A stretch of DNA of 64,000 nucleotides from Bryoerythrophyllum caledonicum (GCA_963971425.1 OZ020516.1:16294593-16358592), one strand, 5' to 3'; shown: positions 32,901 to 45,062, counted from the stretch's first letter. Program-made: numbers and translations. Notes: generated from the sequence alone by a model not told the origin.

Positions 32901-34348
32901 ACCGGTGCATTGCAGGTGGATGTATCCAATTGAGAGATACATGAAGACACTGAAAGATTACGTACGGACGTATGCACATCTAGAAGGGAGTATAGCAGAA
33001 GGCTATAGGTTAGAGGACACACTTGGGTTCTGTACAGAGTACATGCAGCGGCATACAGCAACAACCCACCGTGTATGGGACCCGAACGAGGACGCCAATA
33101 TGAACGACGAGATATTGAAGCTGAATGAATACACGAAGCGAAGAATGTCCGATGAGGTCCGCGGCTATGCACACGCATTCGTAATTGACAACGCACCTTG
33201 TTTGGAGCGGTGGCGAGAGTGAGTACCTCTCTAAGCACTTTCTGATGTTCTTCTTGACATCATTCATATGCATCAAAATAGGGGACACGTGAACGTTACA
33301 TGCCTGTCCATGCTGACATTGTACATAACATTGTAGAATTTTGGAGGATGTACAAATGATGGACGTGCACATGTCATTTGCAACGTCCACGTGAACAGGC
33401 GGATGTCACTGGAGACGTCTTAGGGGATAAATCCCAACGTCACAGGTGCACTACATGATTACCGTACATGATTGATGTCTAAGAACAGAGGTGGATGTGC
33501 TGTTTAGGGAATACATCACAGCGAAGGGACGCAGATGGGAAGAGCGAGAGGCATTTCGAGTACTGTCACGACGTCGTCGACCTTCTAGACCGGTGACATA
33601 CCCACCCGATCTGAGTGATTTGCCAAGCTTTGCTGATTGGCTGAAGGCGCGGGTGCAGGCAGCAGAGCAGACTGGAGTTCTCTTGGACCAGGACGTGATA
33701 CAATATTCATGTCCGCCGGAGCGTTATGCAACCTCCCACCGACAAATGTATGCATTTGGGATGCATTTGCGTGTTAGGACTTCCGAAAGAGGCCTTGTAA
33801 CTCGGGACTCCTGTGTGGTGGCCACCTATACACAACAATTGCGTTGGGGGATTCGCAATGGGAGGCCCATTGACCATACTGCCGAGTATGTCGGGTACAT
33901 CGAGGAGATACTGGAATTGGATTACCGCAATCACTGTACGACGATGTTGCTATGCGAGTGGGTTAAAGCGTCACGGGATGTGCGAGTTCCTAGCATTGAA
34001 CGTGACAAGTACGGATTCAGTGTGGCAAACTTCAACCACATGGACAACAGAGTACATGCGGATTCCTTTGCATTCCCCTTGCATTGTCAGCAGGTGTTTT
34101 TCTGCGATGGCCCTACGAGACTCGGGTGGAAGATTGTTTGCAGAACAGAAGTTAGAGGGAGGCGAAACACACCCCATCATCAGCATCTAGTAGCCAATGC
34201 TATCACTGTTGGTGACGACGAGGACTTCCAGGGCTTGCAACCGCCGATTTTGGAAACGGATCCAATTTGGAGAGCTGCTACGACGGGAGGGAGTTATGTC
34301 GTAACCGGAACAGAAACCAACAACCAAGTTGAGATTGAGGAGGAGTAG
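29939..34348 (+). CDS. TNP2-family transposase of the outer EnSpm element (four exons)
   Basis: Exons 29,939-31,723; 31,967-32,314; 32,665-33,218; 33,484-34,348, joined by GT/AG introns, give about 1,183 residues without a stop. Domains in order: N-terminal transposase-associated Cys cluster (YRCPCRNCHGGQ, near residue 50); TNP2 core (PLYAGSRTSVVSATIVIMNM, HACPDGCVLYEDEH, TCPKC, LALALDGVNPF, MWTISDFPAYG, CCKGYKGCPECG, PYRRNTRFNGKR); LDVMHCEKNLCENI across the first intron; DUF4218 (ILPVAVRNLLDVEVH, FPPTFLNVMAHLPVHLVEQL, EGSIAEGY); and DUF4216 (GYIEEILELDYRN, QQVFFCDGPTRLGWKIV). The Asp in ALDGVNPF, the Asp in ISDFPAYG and the Glu in MHCEKN are candidate catalytic residues. The last acceptor is approximate. 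All domains are present, so the gene may still be coding. Confidence 0.85.
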
Positions 34349-34386
34349 TGATTTTTGGACATTTTGCTCGTAGTACCGTACTTTAC

Positions 34387-34389
34387 TGC
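34387..34389. other. 3-bp target-site duplication (left) of the inner element
   Basis: TGC here equals TGC at 58,361-58,363, immediately outside the CACAAC... inverted repeats. A 3-bp duplication is the rule for EnSpm/CACTA elements. Confidence 0.85.
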
Positions 34390-34411
34390 CACAACTACAA
34401 CCCCCGTACTT
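34390..34411 (+). repeat. Left terminal inverted repeat of the inner EnSpm-type element
   Basis: CACAACTACAACCCCCGTAC plus two more bases match the reverse complement of 58,339-58,360 perfectly. Similarity continues weakly past it (TGGGAATTGT against GGGGAGTAGT). Confidence 0.9.
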
Positions 34412-37123
34412 TGGGAATTGTGGTGGGAGTTGTGATCTCAGATCCTAGGATACCTCCCCTGTCGACCTTCCCGCTCGTCACTAGATTATCAGGTCACTTC
34501 TTACATTTCGAACCCTTTCATTTACCCTCAAGGTAGTTCGTCCATGGAATTCCCTATTCTATAGTGGACACCGCGTGCATGAAGCTGATTTTTCCTTCAT
34601 AAAGACATAAAATGATAGAAATGCGTTGGATGCATTACTGCTGCATCTTTGGGATTTGTCGACTGCTAATAGCCGTGGTCCATAATGGCGAATACATGTC
34701 TCATTGTCTATGGCTTATTTTGTACTGCACTAAATCCCTCATATTGGTGTAGGGTTAATTTATGATTAATTAAGTTTAATTAAAGGTTTAATTTAGGGTT
34801 AATTTAGGATTAATTCATGTTTAGGTAACAAATACGATATGATTTATTTATTTTTAATTCAATTTGGCCTCGATGTAATGTCTGTACATGGGCGTCGGCC
34901 TGATATTATTAACAACTAGTGGGGTACCCGTATCCTCCGTACACATCATTTTGTTCCGCTGGCCTTGATATTCAGGAGACGTTCTTTATGAATTTCAAGT
35001 TCAAGCTCCCATTCTTATCACTTAGCCTGGGGTTCTCCACTACGGCTATCATGGGGCTCACTTCCACTTATCTTAAGTTTTATTAGATTCCCAAATTTTT
35101 TAAGTTCCGTATAAAATATACATTGTGAACCATGTGTATATTGATGAGAGCCGCCTTACATTGGAATTAAACAATGTTCCATGCAACCTTTATTGCACGA
35201 TTCATAAAAGGATAAAAACCATTATGATATTCCCCCTATTTTTACAATATTTTGTTTATACTACAAATAAGCTTGTAATATTTGTCAATGTTGGCTCTAA
35301 TTTTAGTTTGAGCTTACCCAAACACCATGATGATTCAACCAATATGGCTATTATCCATTATTATTTAACCATATCATTGGTAGTAACACTAGATGTTGCG
35401 TCTTCTAACCAGTGTTTCAATGTTTTTATAATTTATCTCTAAAACCAATATGTGGACAATGTCAGCACATATCATATTTTATTAAACATGCTTACGTACT
35501 ATGATTTACATGTTTTAATATTCATGCATAAACATCAATCTATTTAACCCCTACATGGAAAAAGACCCCATGTGAGTTTTTGCAAATCTTGGCCACGTTC
35601 CCATGGTTGCAATTCATATTTTCAATTCTTGAAATTCGATAGAGAGATGCAAAAACAAAGGAAGTACATGGGAGTATATGATTTTTTCTCATTTGACCTA
35701 TCAGAAATTTTTATGCCATCTTATCCCTAAATTTTCAACAGTTTCATGAGCGGATTCTTCAAGATTTGAAAAGGTTCCTACGATGTCAATTTAGAAAATT
35801 ATTTTTTATTGTATATGAACATTACAAAAATCTTTTTGCGAATACAATTTTTTTCTAAATCAAACATTCCATGCAAAAGTTATGCCATCTTCAAGCAAAA
35901 CTTCGTAAGCCCAGCCATATCATTCATCTACTAAAAAAAATTCTAGGACACTCAATTTAATGTGAGATTTTCAATACTAGTAGATAATATTATTTCCTTC
36001 CATATAATAAAAAAAAATCTTCTCTTCAGTTCAAAATAGCATGCTAATCCAAGTCAAATATATTTCAATTTTCAAATATTTTCACACATTATTGGGAAGG
36101 TACCAAAAAACTTCTTTTCTACATATGAACTATAGATTTTATTTTTTTATTTTTTTATTTTTTTCTACTATAAGATGTTCTGCAAATATTCTAGCTAAAA
36201 CCATTTAGATTCGTCTTCTAAAAGATATTTAGTTCACAAACAAAGATAACGTGAATTAGCAATTCTTGAACGGGCCACTCCTTGCATAATTGTTTTAAAT
36301 ATTCCACACCCCTTTCAACTTCTAAAAATTAAGGAACTAATATCATGCTCAACATGATAGTATGAAATTTAGATCTTCTGTAGTTCAAAAATTTCACACT
36401 ACATGAAGTTAAAGTCTACTAATCCAAGGAATAAATGAACCATTTCTCTACTTCAAATACTATTATCTATGAATCCATGTGGTGAAAGTATATGAAATTT
36501 AGTGAGTATGTCACTTAATAAGTGTTAATTCAGATCCTATAGTTCAGACTAAAAATTTGAGTATTTATTGCTTATTCCACTAAAATTATTAAATTTGAAG
36601 TATTTTCCTTGGAATTTATAAAAAAAATTAAGTGGTTAAGGAAAAAACTCTTAAGTGTGGATTGGAAATTTCCTACAACTTTTGATGCAACATTGTAGTA
36701 AATTTGTAATTTTGAGTACTATATTGAAGATTATTCAACTAACATCTTTCATTTGAAAGTCATTTCAATATCTTAAAATTATCATTTTCAAATACAATAT
36801 CATACATGTAGGATATTCTGGACACCAGTTCCACCTTACAAATTGAAGTTCCATGTCTTAATCACATTTACGAAAGGTAAAATACAAAAGACATATTACA
36901 TCATGTGATAAATGCAACGCATCTCTTCCCTACAACAAAATATATTAAGCTTACAAACATTTGTGTGATAAAAGAAGATCCAAAATATAATTGATAAAAG
37001 TTCTATCTACAGATTCTACAAATTTTATTTTCAAGATATTTCTTCATATTTCCTGTCACCTGCACATTCACAAAATAGCATGAGATCAAAGTTTCTAAAG
37101 CATTTATATTCAATGTAAATTAA
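34412..37123. other. AT-rich interior of the inner element without a recognised gene
   Basis: No supported gene. At 34,741-34,825 there is a cluster of GGTTAATTTA/GATTAATTAA words. The one open frame of about 100 codons (35,125-35,442) is hydrophobic and without a domain. Confidence 0.4.
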
Positions 37124-37330
37124 TTATCTAAACTTTAAATATAGATGACACACAAAATGGAATCCAAGTTCATACACATCTACTTTAATAAAGAGTTTAC
37201 AAAGCGATATTGTACCTTGATGGTCTTCCTGCTCTTCACAGGTCCTTGGAAACCAGTCCAACACTTGGTAACTTTGGATGAGCTTCCGAAGTGGACTCAA
37301 ATTTTTGTAGTTTTTCAATTACAATTTCGT

Positions 37331-38612
37331 TTAAGCCTTTAACTCTTCCATTAATGTTTTTACCATTTTTTTTTCCACCATCAAATTTCGAATTCTACCA
37401 ACTAAAGTTTCACTAATTTGGACACTACTTCCAATTCTACTAAAATTTGCAGAAAATTCCGAGGGAACAGTTCCATGAAAGTCTTTATTAGCCCTCCATA
37501 TTAATTCGACTATCCCATCACAACGTCCAAAATCTATACTACATTTATAAGATGGTAGTATAAACTCACCCCCTACTGACGTAAAACCATCTAGATAAGT
37601 TGCTAAATTTCCATTATTTTTAAAAATCGGTGCAAAAATCCCAAAAGCATATGAACTTTTATCATTATCTTTATGCATTCGATTATCAAACTTATCAATA
37701 GTAAAAACCAGATTATTTACAAAAGGTGACTCTGACTCTAAATCGTGAAATTCACAATCTGAAAAATCAGGGATATTATTTTCTTTAGCCTCCTTTAACA
37801 TTACTTCGGATAAAGAGGGTGCAAGTGATTTAAATCTTTTTAAATAAAAAGAGGAAATCCACTTTAATACGTTCTTCTGATCCTCTTCCCATTTTTGAAT
37901 CCATGATGGTGTTTGCTGCATGAAGGAACTAGGACTGTACCTTCCTAGTGTTTTACCTTTCTCCATTCCTGTAAAAAAATATATCTAAATCAAATCATTT
38001 GAAAATTAAAACAAATTAATATTAAAACTTATACAAACTATAAAAAATAGAATAACTTAGATATACTTACCTCCTCTCCATCCTATGGAGAACATCTGTC
38101 CATGGAATTTTGCAGAGTTAATTTTGATTTCAGCAGCTCCATCTTTTAGATCCAATAATTTTTTTGTTAACTCATTAAATTCATGTTTAAATTCTTCCGA
38201 CATAGAATTAAATGAATTAAACTTGGCTACCATTATAATATCATCATTATCTTTGTCGAAAACTAGAACTTTATTTTGATATAATGAAGTATATTCCTCA
38301 GGAACAATTTCCATAAACTCCCCTTCGAAGTTTTTATCATCTCGCTTTTTCACAACCAAATATGGTTTATCTACATCATAACAGAAAAAAGAGTTAATCA
38401 AAGTATAAGAAATAATATATATATACATATATTTTTTAAATAAATAAAGGAAAATAACAAACCTGGAATGTTTTCGTGAAATTTTGTAATTGCTCTTTTA
38501 TTTCTTTTCCTGGTGTAGGCCTTTGCACCTTTCTTGTTCTTTTCTTTACTCACAGTAAGAATAACCAGGAAAACATCTGATAGAATAATCATAATCATTA
38601 TCACCATTTTTA
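37331..38612 (-). CDS. TET/JBP-like 2OG-Fe(II) dioxygenase (predicted, spliced)
   Basis: Three exons on the minus strand: about 38,612-38,463, 38,370-38,071 and 37,968-37,331. The junctions restore frame (NIP/DKPYLVVKKR and FSIGWRGG/MEKGKTLGRY) with GT/AG borders. The last exon shows the dioxygenase core: FDNRMHKDNDKSSYAFGIF carries the Fe-binding His-x-Asp; GGEFILPSYKCSIDFGRCDG leads to VELIWRANKDFHGTVPSEF, which carries the distal His; and FSRIGSSVQIS supplies the Arg expected to bind 2-oxoglutarate. The N-terminal GWRGGMEKGKTLGRYSP block is also characteristic of the Tet-like 2OG-Fe(II) oxygenase family known from fungi. Such enzymes oxidise 5-methylcytosine or related bases. A further upstream exon is likely, since an acceptor precedes the first exon. 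All key residues are present, so it may be active. Alternative: a relative acting on another substrate. Confidence 0.72.
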
Positions 38613-38639
38613 CGAAATCTGCAAAATAAATCAAAATAT

Positions 38640-39452
38640 TTATAAGATATTAAATTAGAATATAGGATTTGAATAGAACATTATAATTTCTATGTTTAAA
38701 ATGTTATTTATTTTAAGTCTTTTAAATGAATGTTTTGATAAGTCATGAAAGATATCGCCCGATGTTAATTTCAGCAGGCCAATATCCTTCTAGACGATTT
38801 ATCATAACTTTCATTCATGAGACTAAACAAAAATAAATTATTAGGATGATGAGTTTACATACACATGGAAGTGCATTTATCCCAAATTAAAGTGTAATTA
38901 CCAAAATCCCGCAAAGAATACTCATAGATGTACAAACTTGGTTGTATCTAAGCTATCCAGTTACTATCAAACCTTAAAACTAATTTCCATTTTCGTACCT
39001 GAGTTGAAATGCGAGATAGGAGCCCTCATATTACAAGCAGCTAAAAGGCATGACAACCAACTCTCAAATGGGCCCCACATACTGGAACCACCTTTACTGG
39101 AAGTGCTGAATTTGATCTCGGAACTAGTGCACTTCAGGAACTGCATCCGTTTGCAGAGCCTTCAGAATAGTATATGGATAAATTCTCCACTTCTATAGCA
39201 AAGAGCACCCTGCATTCGTTACTCTTCAAGGTCTTGGTTGACATGCCTGAACTATTCTACTCCACCTGACTGTTGTGCCCAAGCGCTAGAGATCAATTGA
39301 TAGGCCTGTAAATGATGCACTATTTCGTCATGTGATTGTAGGCCTTAGTGTGATCATAGGTTAACATCAAAGAATAGTGGACAAAATAACCAGAGATCAC
39401 GTAATAACTAGGGATCCTTTCAATTAGATGAAATAACCTAGGATCATTTCTT
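38640..39452. other. Spacer upstream of the dioxygenase gene
   Basis: AT-rich sequence with no clear exon. A missing 5' exon and promoter of the minus-strand dioxygenase gene could lie here, but I could not identify them. Confidence 0.3.
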
Positions 39453-41245
39453 CTAAAGAGTTATCTTCATTTTCTTGCGCCCTAGGCCGGAGTCCCATCC
39501 AGATGAGAAAGACAGAGGAAGCTTGTTGTCAGCGGAGAACAACATGCCACCCGAAGTGCCAACCTTTCCACTCTTGGGCAACCCTACGAATGCACGACTG
39601 CCTACGGAAGTGGTCCTGGGCACACCACTCTGCAATGATATAGGCGCCTTTTCCTTCACATCCACGGCCTTCTCGGATTGTGCATCTTCCGCCTCAGCTC
39701 TTTACACCGGATGTTGCGTCTCAGCCTGCAGAGGTGAGAGGAAAACAAATCAAAGTCTATCCATCTGATGTGGAAGAAATTCTCCATGGCGTGTACAAGG
39801 TTAATGACTTGGGGAAAGAAAAGCCGATTACAGAAATAACCGCATGCTCGGAAAAATGAACCACCCGACCTCTACAAAACAAATTCAGAAGGAGTTTGTT
39901 GACTAAGAAAAAAAGTGTGAAGACATTATTGATTACTAGGAGACTAGAGATTTAGCTCTTTACACCAAAGGAGCAGGAACTGTAACTTCAGCAGTGGTTG
40001 TCTACTCAGTAACTCTGGACTGAGGGGTGGTCGTCTTCTCAGGAGCTGTAGGTTCAGCGGTGGTGGTCTTCTCGGGCACAGGATTCAGTGGTGGTGGTCT
40101 TCTCGGGCACTGGATTCAATGGTAGTCGTCTTCTCAAGAGCTGCAGGTTCAACGGTGGTCGTCTTGTCGGGCACTGCAGCTATCCAAATTCCAAATCGTA
40201 AGTACTGTTTCAAATTCAGAACATGGTTGATAAACATGTACAGAAATTATCATATTCAGGGGGAGACACACTAAGTATATACACAAGGTTTTTATCAGAA
40301 TTAAATATATTGGTACTACTCATTCCATGAGTAAGTGCACGTATCACTTCAAATTCAAGTCTCGTAATTCATACGTGATCTGCATGTTTGTCTCCCGAAC
40401 TCAAGGTATCAAAGATGGAATCTACATCGACACCTGCCTTTGTAGTGACATGCCCAACTCTCTAGTTGACTCGCTACATACTTCGTTCGGCCTCACCAAG
40501 ATTCATATTTACTAATAGCAACTCCCAGACTGGTGGTTCAATATGATAATAAGATATGATCTCCCCCTTATAGATACTGTCCAAGGAGAGACGACACACA
40601 CATGTATACTTCATATAATATTTTACACTGTGAAAGGATACGATCTTGCAGTTGATAAGATAATCACTTCACAAACAATCTAGAGATCAAGCTTAAAACA
40701 ACTGACTCTGTAGATCATACTATGCTTTGATTCCATATATTATTGAAACGTGCATGTTGCAAGAGTGCTTACATGATATCAAAGTACGCACAACCTCGTC
40801 CTTTGCTACATCAAGGGCGGCCTCATCGCGATTGTTCCGCACAAGTGGTTCAGCACCTGTAACTCATCCGGATTCCAACTTGTAAGAGCTCAAAATCCCG
40901 ATTTTGTCACTGGAAAGTGCCTCTCGTCTACTCATGAGAGACTCATGAACCTGAACTCCAACGTGACGTAAATGAACTTCCCGAACAAGGAAACCTCCAG
41001 ATTTTAGCAATAGCTCTACCACCTTGACGTGTCCTGACTTCGCAGCTCAAAGCAGTGCCGTATCTCCTTGCTTCAAGAAGAAGAAAAGGCAAAATGAGCA
41101 CGAGGAGCAAGCAAAAAAAACAGATCAATAAACAAGAATAATGAGAACATAGATGGAGTGGAAAGCCATTCGACCTAAAAATTATCTTCCACTCACCTTG
41201 GTGCGCGTATTGACAGGCGCTCCACTGCGAATTCAAATCTGATCT
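39453..41245 (-). pseudogene. Captured ankyrin-repeat gene fragment, broken
   Basis: Minus-strand exons are visible. About 41,245-41,200 ends SGAPVNTRTK before GTGAGT. About 41,070-40,940 reads QGDTALL-stop-AAKSGHVKVVELLLKSGG, which is the ankyrin consensus with one in-frame TGA. About 40,845-40,765 reads AEPLVRNNRDEAALDVAKDE. About 40,177-39,950 is a minisatellite coding for repeated PEKTTTAEPA-like units with frameshifts. 39,725-39,453 reads SEKAVDVKEKAPISL to the C-terminus WDSGLGRKKMKITL after another in-frame stop. Ankyrin proteins mediate protein binding. The stops and shifts show this is a dead fragment, probably a host gene picked up by the inner transposon. An independent insertion cannot be excluded. 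Confidence 0.65.
39950..40180 (-). repeat. Coding minisatellite in the ankyrin fragment
   Basis: About six imperfect units of roughly 30-39 bp with the plus-strand core GGTGGTCGTCTTCTCGGGCAC alternate with GCAGGTTCA-type spacers. On the minus strand the units encode Glu-Lys-Thr-Thr-Thr-rich repeats. Length changes between units cause frameshifts. Confidence 0.6.
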
Positions 41246-42056
41246 TAACTAGCTCCAAATTCTCACTTCCGAATTCTTCTCTCCCTCAGAAACTCAACCT
41301 CCTCCCCAAGCTCCGGCGCCTCTCTAGTTTGTTTTAGTGCTCTTGAACCCTGATCTCCAACGCCCAAGTCACAATGTACAAATTCTAAACTCTCTCCCGG
41401 CAGCTCTCCAACGTCTAGGTTCCCATACATCCGCCCCGAATGGAAGCTCCCTCCTTAAAACCAGTACGACGCAGGCACAAAAACCTGAAACACTAAACTC
41501 CTTCCCTGCGTCGTGTAAAACTTTACTGCATGAGTTCGTGCTCACGATGCATGTCGTAGACAGGAAAAAAAAACATACACAAAACTCCCTTCAAAAAAAG
41601 TTCTTGAGCTCAGAGAAGAGATCGAGCACCCAGACTCGCATTCCAAGCCCTGACACAAGCCGCGAGGCAGCCCGCTGCTCCGGTCTCCGCTCCGCACCAA
41701 CCCCAACGTACTTCCTCTCCTTCTTTTTCTAGATATTGATATTCCTGTATTTTTTGTGCCAGAGCTGTTCCTGGGAAACCCGCAATTTCCAGTAAATAGA
41801 AATTCTATCCACCTTAGTTAAGCCTCGAAGTCAATAGCCGTGTCATCGGTAGTACTATCAAACGTGCGCTCCAAAATTGCCAACCCACGGTAATCACCAA
41901 TGTGATGACCGCCGAAAGCGACAACATATTTAATCAACTTCAGATTCTAAACATAGAAGCACGCGGTTCAGTCTTGTTGCATTTTCATTGACTTTTTGCA
42001 ATATTGGACGATGAGAAGTTTATTCCTTCGTATCATCAAAATTTAGGTTATTCTCG
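41246..42056. other. Interval between the ankyrin fragment and MITE A
   Basis: An open plus-strand frame of 131 codons (41,337-41,732) is Ser/Thr/Pro-rich and without a domain. The stretch could be the 5' flank of the captured ankyrin gene. Nothing else is recognisable. Confidence 0.3.
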
Positions 42057-42994
42057 TTAATTCCTGAAGGACCACGACGTGCATCCGGAGAATATCCGAA
42101 GAGTGAGGGGAATGAGGTTGACAGGTGAGAGTGAGGGCGTTACGACGTGCATCAAAGGAGAAATCGACCAGATTGTGGTCGATCTGACTCTGGTCAGGCT
42201 CTCAGTTACTAAATTTAGATCGTACGAAGTTGCAACTTTTTGTAGGTTGTAGAGTTTTCCCATACCTTTCCAATGACACCATTCATGCTTCAAAATTCCT
42301 CATACTTCAGGAGATATTCATGGTCAAAGTTTGAAAACACTGTTAGGGCATGCTTAAATCTGCCCAAAACTGCGGTATATGCTCATTCATTCTCAAAATC
42401 TGCCCAAAATCAATTAGATCGCAGTAACTTCAAAAATTCACCAGAAATTGAGATTTTACTTTTTTTCTAATTTTGTTTTTCGTACATGTAAAAGAGGTAG
42501 TAAAGCATGATCTCACCGTTTGGATTTCCAATCCAATAATTTTTTACATGCCTTGTTAATTGTTGAAAATGGGCATTTGTATTTGTATTTCAGCATACCT
42601 CCATGTGAAAAATTAAGCATTTCTTTAGGTTTTATAGATCCTATGAGGGTAAAAATTATCTGGACATATTCCTTACTCACATAGGAACAAGAATTTGAAG
42701 AGCCTCGTGTCTAATTTCCTTTCAAAAATGGTTTTTTTGGCCCCCAAAACATTAGTTTTCCATTCTACAACAAGGAAAAAATCTTTTTTTTCAACTTTGA
42801 ACATTACGATCTCACAAATGGTGAGGAATTTGATTCTAAGATTCGGTATGCATGTACATGTACAAGTTAGGTACTAGATCTTTTGGTTACGTACTTCAAA
42901 AATTGTCAAAAATTGAAAATTTACATCTTGCATCAAAAGAGGGTAGTTTTGAGGGTTTTTGGTTGTTTTGAGGCCACTCACCTTTAGGGGTTAA
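42057..42994. mobile_element. MITE A: TTAA target, CCCCTAAAGG termini
   Basis: TTAA flanks both ends (42,057-42,060 and 42,991-42,994). Left terminus TTCCTGAAGGACCACGAC and right terminus, reverse complemented, CCCCTAAAGG. The element is 930 bp, non-coding and AT-rich, and shares its ends with MITEs B and C. The interior diverges from theirs, so it is either older or a different subfamily. Confidence 0.6.
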
Positions 42995-43184
42995 GGGGAT
43001 CAGGCCGAGACGACCGCAGGTGCGGTACAGTAGTTTGCCTCGGGAGCAGAGCGTGGAAGGAGTCGGTGCGGAGAGAGTCAGCCTCGAGGCCAGTTGGTGG
43101 TTCGGTAAATTTAATGATTACTGTTGTGGTACTTAATGATTTGAACGCACTAAACCTTTTACATTTTATGAAGATTTTTACTAA

Positions 43185-44048
43185 GGCCCTCTTTACACTA
43201 GAGGCGAGAAGCCGTAGAGAAAACCTCACAAGGGCCATGGCTCATCCTTGAGAAGCCAACCTTTGAACTTGACGGCCTTTGGATATAGTGTAAAGTGAGA
43301 AGGGACCACAAAATAAAGTGCTCATTTTTTTAATATGATTTTTTTTTATTAAACTTGCTGTCAACCACCAATACAAAAAGATGACATCATGCACTCACCA
43401 GTGGAGGGCTATAAGGTCATGAAACAGACGACATCCTGTGATAGACATGAAGATGGTAATTTTATTATTTTTTAAGTTTTTTCTTTTGAGCACAAACCAA
43501 ACAAAGTTTGATTGCAAGGAGACCAAGAACAAAAACAGAGCCGGCAATGCAAGAGGCAGAAGAGGGCTCCCACAGATGCTCCCACAGATGCCAGAGGTGC
43601 CCATTCTAGCAAGTCTGCAATCGCAATCAACTCTGGAAACCTACATCATTTCTCGAATCAGCCTGGAAACCACCAATTCCTGACAATGCTACTGTACAGC
43701 TATTTTCAAAACATTCTTCAATACCCAAAGATAGAAATGGCCGTTCTGAAATATTCATAAAAAATAAAAATGATTGGCTGTGAGAATTTTGGCCAAATGG
43801 CCTCCCGGATTTTACGTCAGGCCCACCTCTTGAGATGGGCTTGACTAAAAATCTGGGGGCCGTGAAAAATGTGCCTTTTTGCTGCCACAAAGGACAAAAG
43901 TGTTGTCCATGTCATTTTCTCCTCTTTCGTCGCTTGGGCTGAAAAAATCGGGTGTAAAGTCACATTCTTTGGTCTTCTCGGTTTCTACGCCTCCCATTGG
44001 CTGAAATTTCTCTCCTTACGGCCTCTCGCCTCTAGTGTAAAGAGGCCC
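43185..44048. mobile_element. Tourist-like (PIF/Harbinger) MITE, 864 bp
   Basis: Inverted termini GGCCCTCTTTACACTAGAGG (left) and GGGCCTCTTTACACTAGAGG (right, reverse complement) extend for about 30 bp with few mismatches. TAA lies directly outside both ends (43,182-43,184 and 44,049-44,051). A TAA/TTA duplication with GGSCCT termini is diagnostic of PIF/Harbinger-type MITEs. No transposase is encoded. The open frame at 43,627-43,890 is a shadow. Confidence 0.8.
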
Positions 44049-44103
44049 TAAAAGTACAACTATCAATACTATGTAAAGAGAGTGATCGTTGTCAACATGG
44101 TTG

Positions 44104-45023
44104 TTAACCCCTGAAGGACCACGACCACTTTCGCTCTAAAACCAGTCCAAAATTGCCACTGCCAAAAAGAGACATGAAAATCACATTTTAAAGTGATTTT
44201 TCGGATTTCCAACCATAAGATCTAAAAACAGACTTCTACATAAACATGCCATTGAATTTTGGTTGCAATCCACTACACGGACTGATAGATTTTAGTGTTT
44301 AAAGTCAAAACAATGGTTAATTTCTCCCTTGCGTTGAGTAGATCAGGAGACTTTGACTTCACTTTGTATCAAATTTTTGCATTGTACAAGGACTAAATCT
44401 TTAAACATTGTCTTAAGCATGATGTTATATCCCAACACACCAATTCTTAGAGGTAAAAAAGGGGTGTAGCATATTCAAAACAACTGTGCAAGGAGTGGAG
44501 GTTCAACAATTGCCATTTCACGTTTTTTTTTTGTGAACTACGTTTGTATTTGAATGATAATCCAAATGGTGAATAAGAAGGTTTTCACCACATATTGTTG
44601 TTGAAAAAGTAAAAAGTGAAAAATATAAAGATCTCTAGGTTTTATGTAGAAAAGATGAATTTTTTTTCTCCCATTGCCTGACAATGTGTGAGAATGTTTG
44701 ACTTGGAATAAAATGCCTTTTTACACTAAAGACAAGATTTTTTTTGAAAATTTCCAAAGAAGGAAATATTCTTTATATGTGTGAAAAATCTCAATGTCAA
44801 TATAAACTTTTGTAAAAAAAATTGGAGGTGCCGGGAGTCCCCACTTTTGGCTTTAAGTGGTACTAACTTTCAAACCAGAAATCCAAAAAATAAAATAAAA
44901 ATATCTCCACAAAGCTCTTATCATAGAATAAAAAATTCAGAGACAAAGGATTTTTTTCGAATTTTAGGAACTTACCCAAAATAAGAAATCCCCCCGAAGG
45001 AGATTTGGTCCTTTAGAGGTTAA
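44104..45023. mobile_element. MITE B: TTAA target, CCCCTGAAGGACCA termini
   Basis: TTAA at 44,104-44,107 and 45,020-45,023 flanks a 912-bp element. Left end CCCCTGAAGGACCACGACC; right end, reverse complemented, CCTCTAAAGGACCAAATC. Its interior aligns along its length with MITE C (shared words GGTGTAGCATATTCAAAAC and TGTGCAAGGAGTGGAGGTTC). It is non-coding. Outside the TTAA the flanks differ, which supports TTAA as the target duplication. Confidence 0.72.
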
Positions 45024-45062
45024 ATGGGATCCGTCAGGATATCCACTCTTTCCGCCCATACC

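Noticed and set aside
34741..34825. Telomere-like repeats in a TTTAGGG-containing AT-rich cluster
   Set aside because: TTTAGGG appears only singly within TTAATTA words, with no tandem array.
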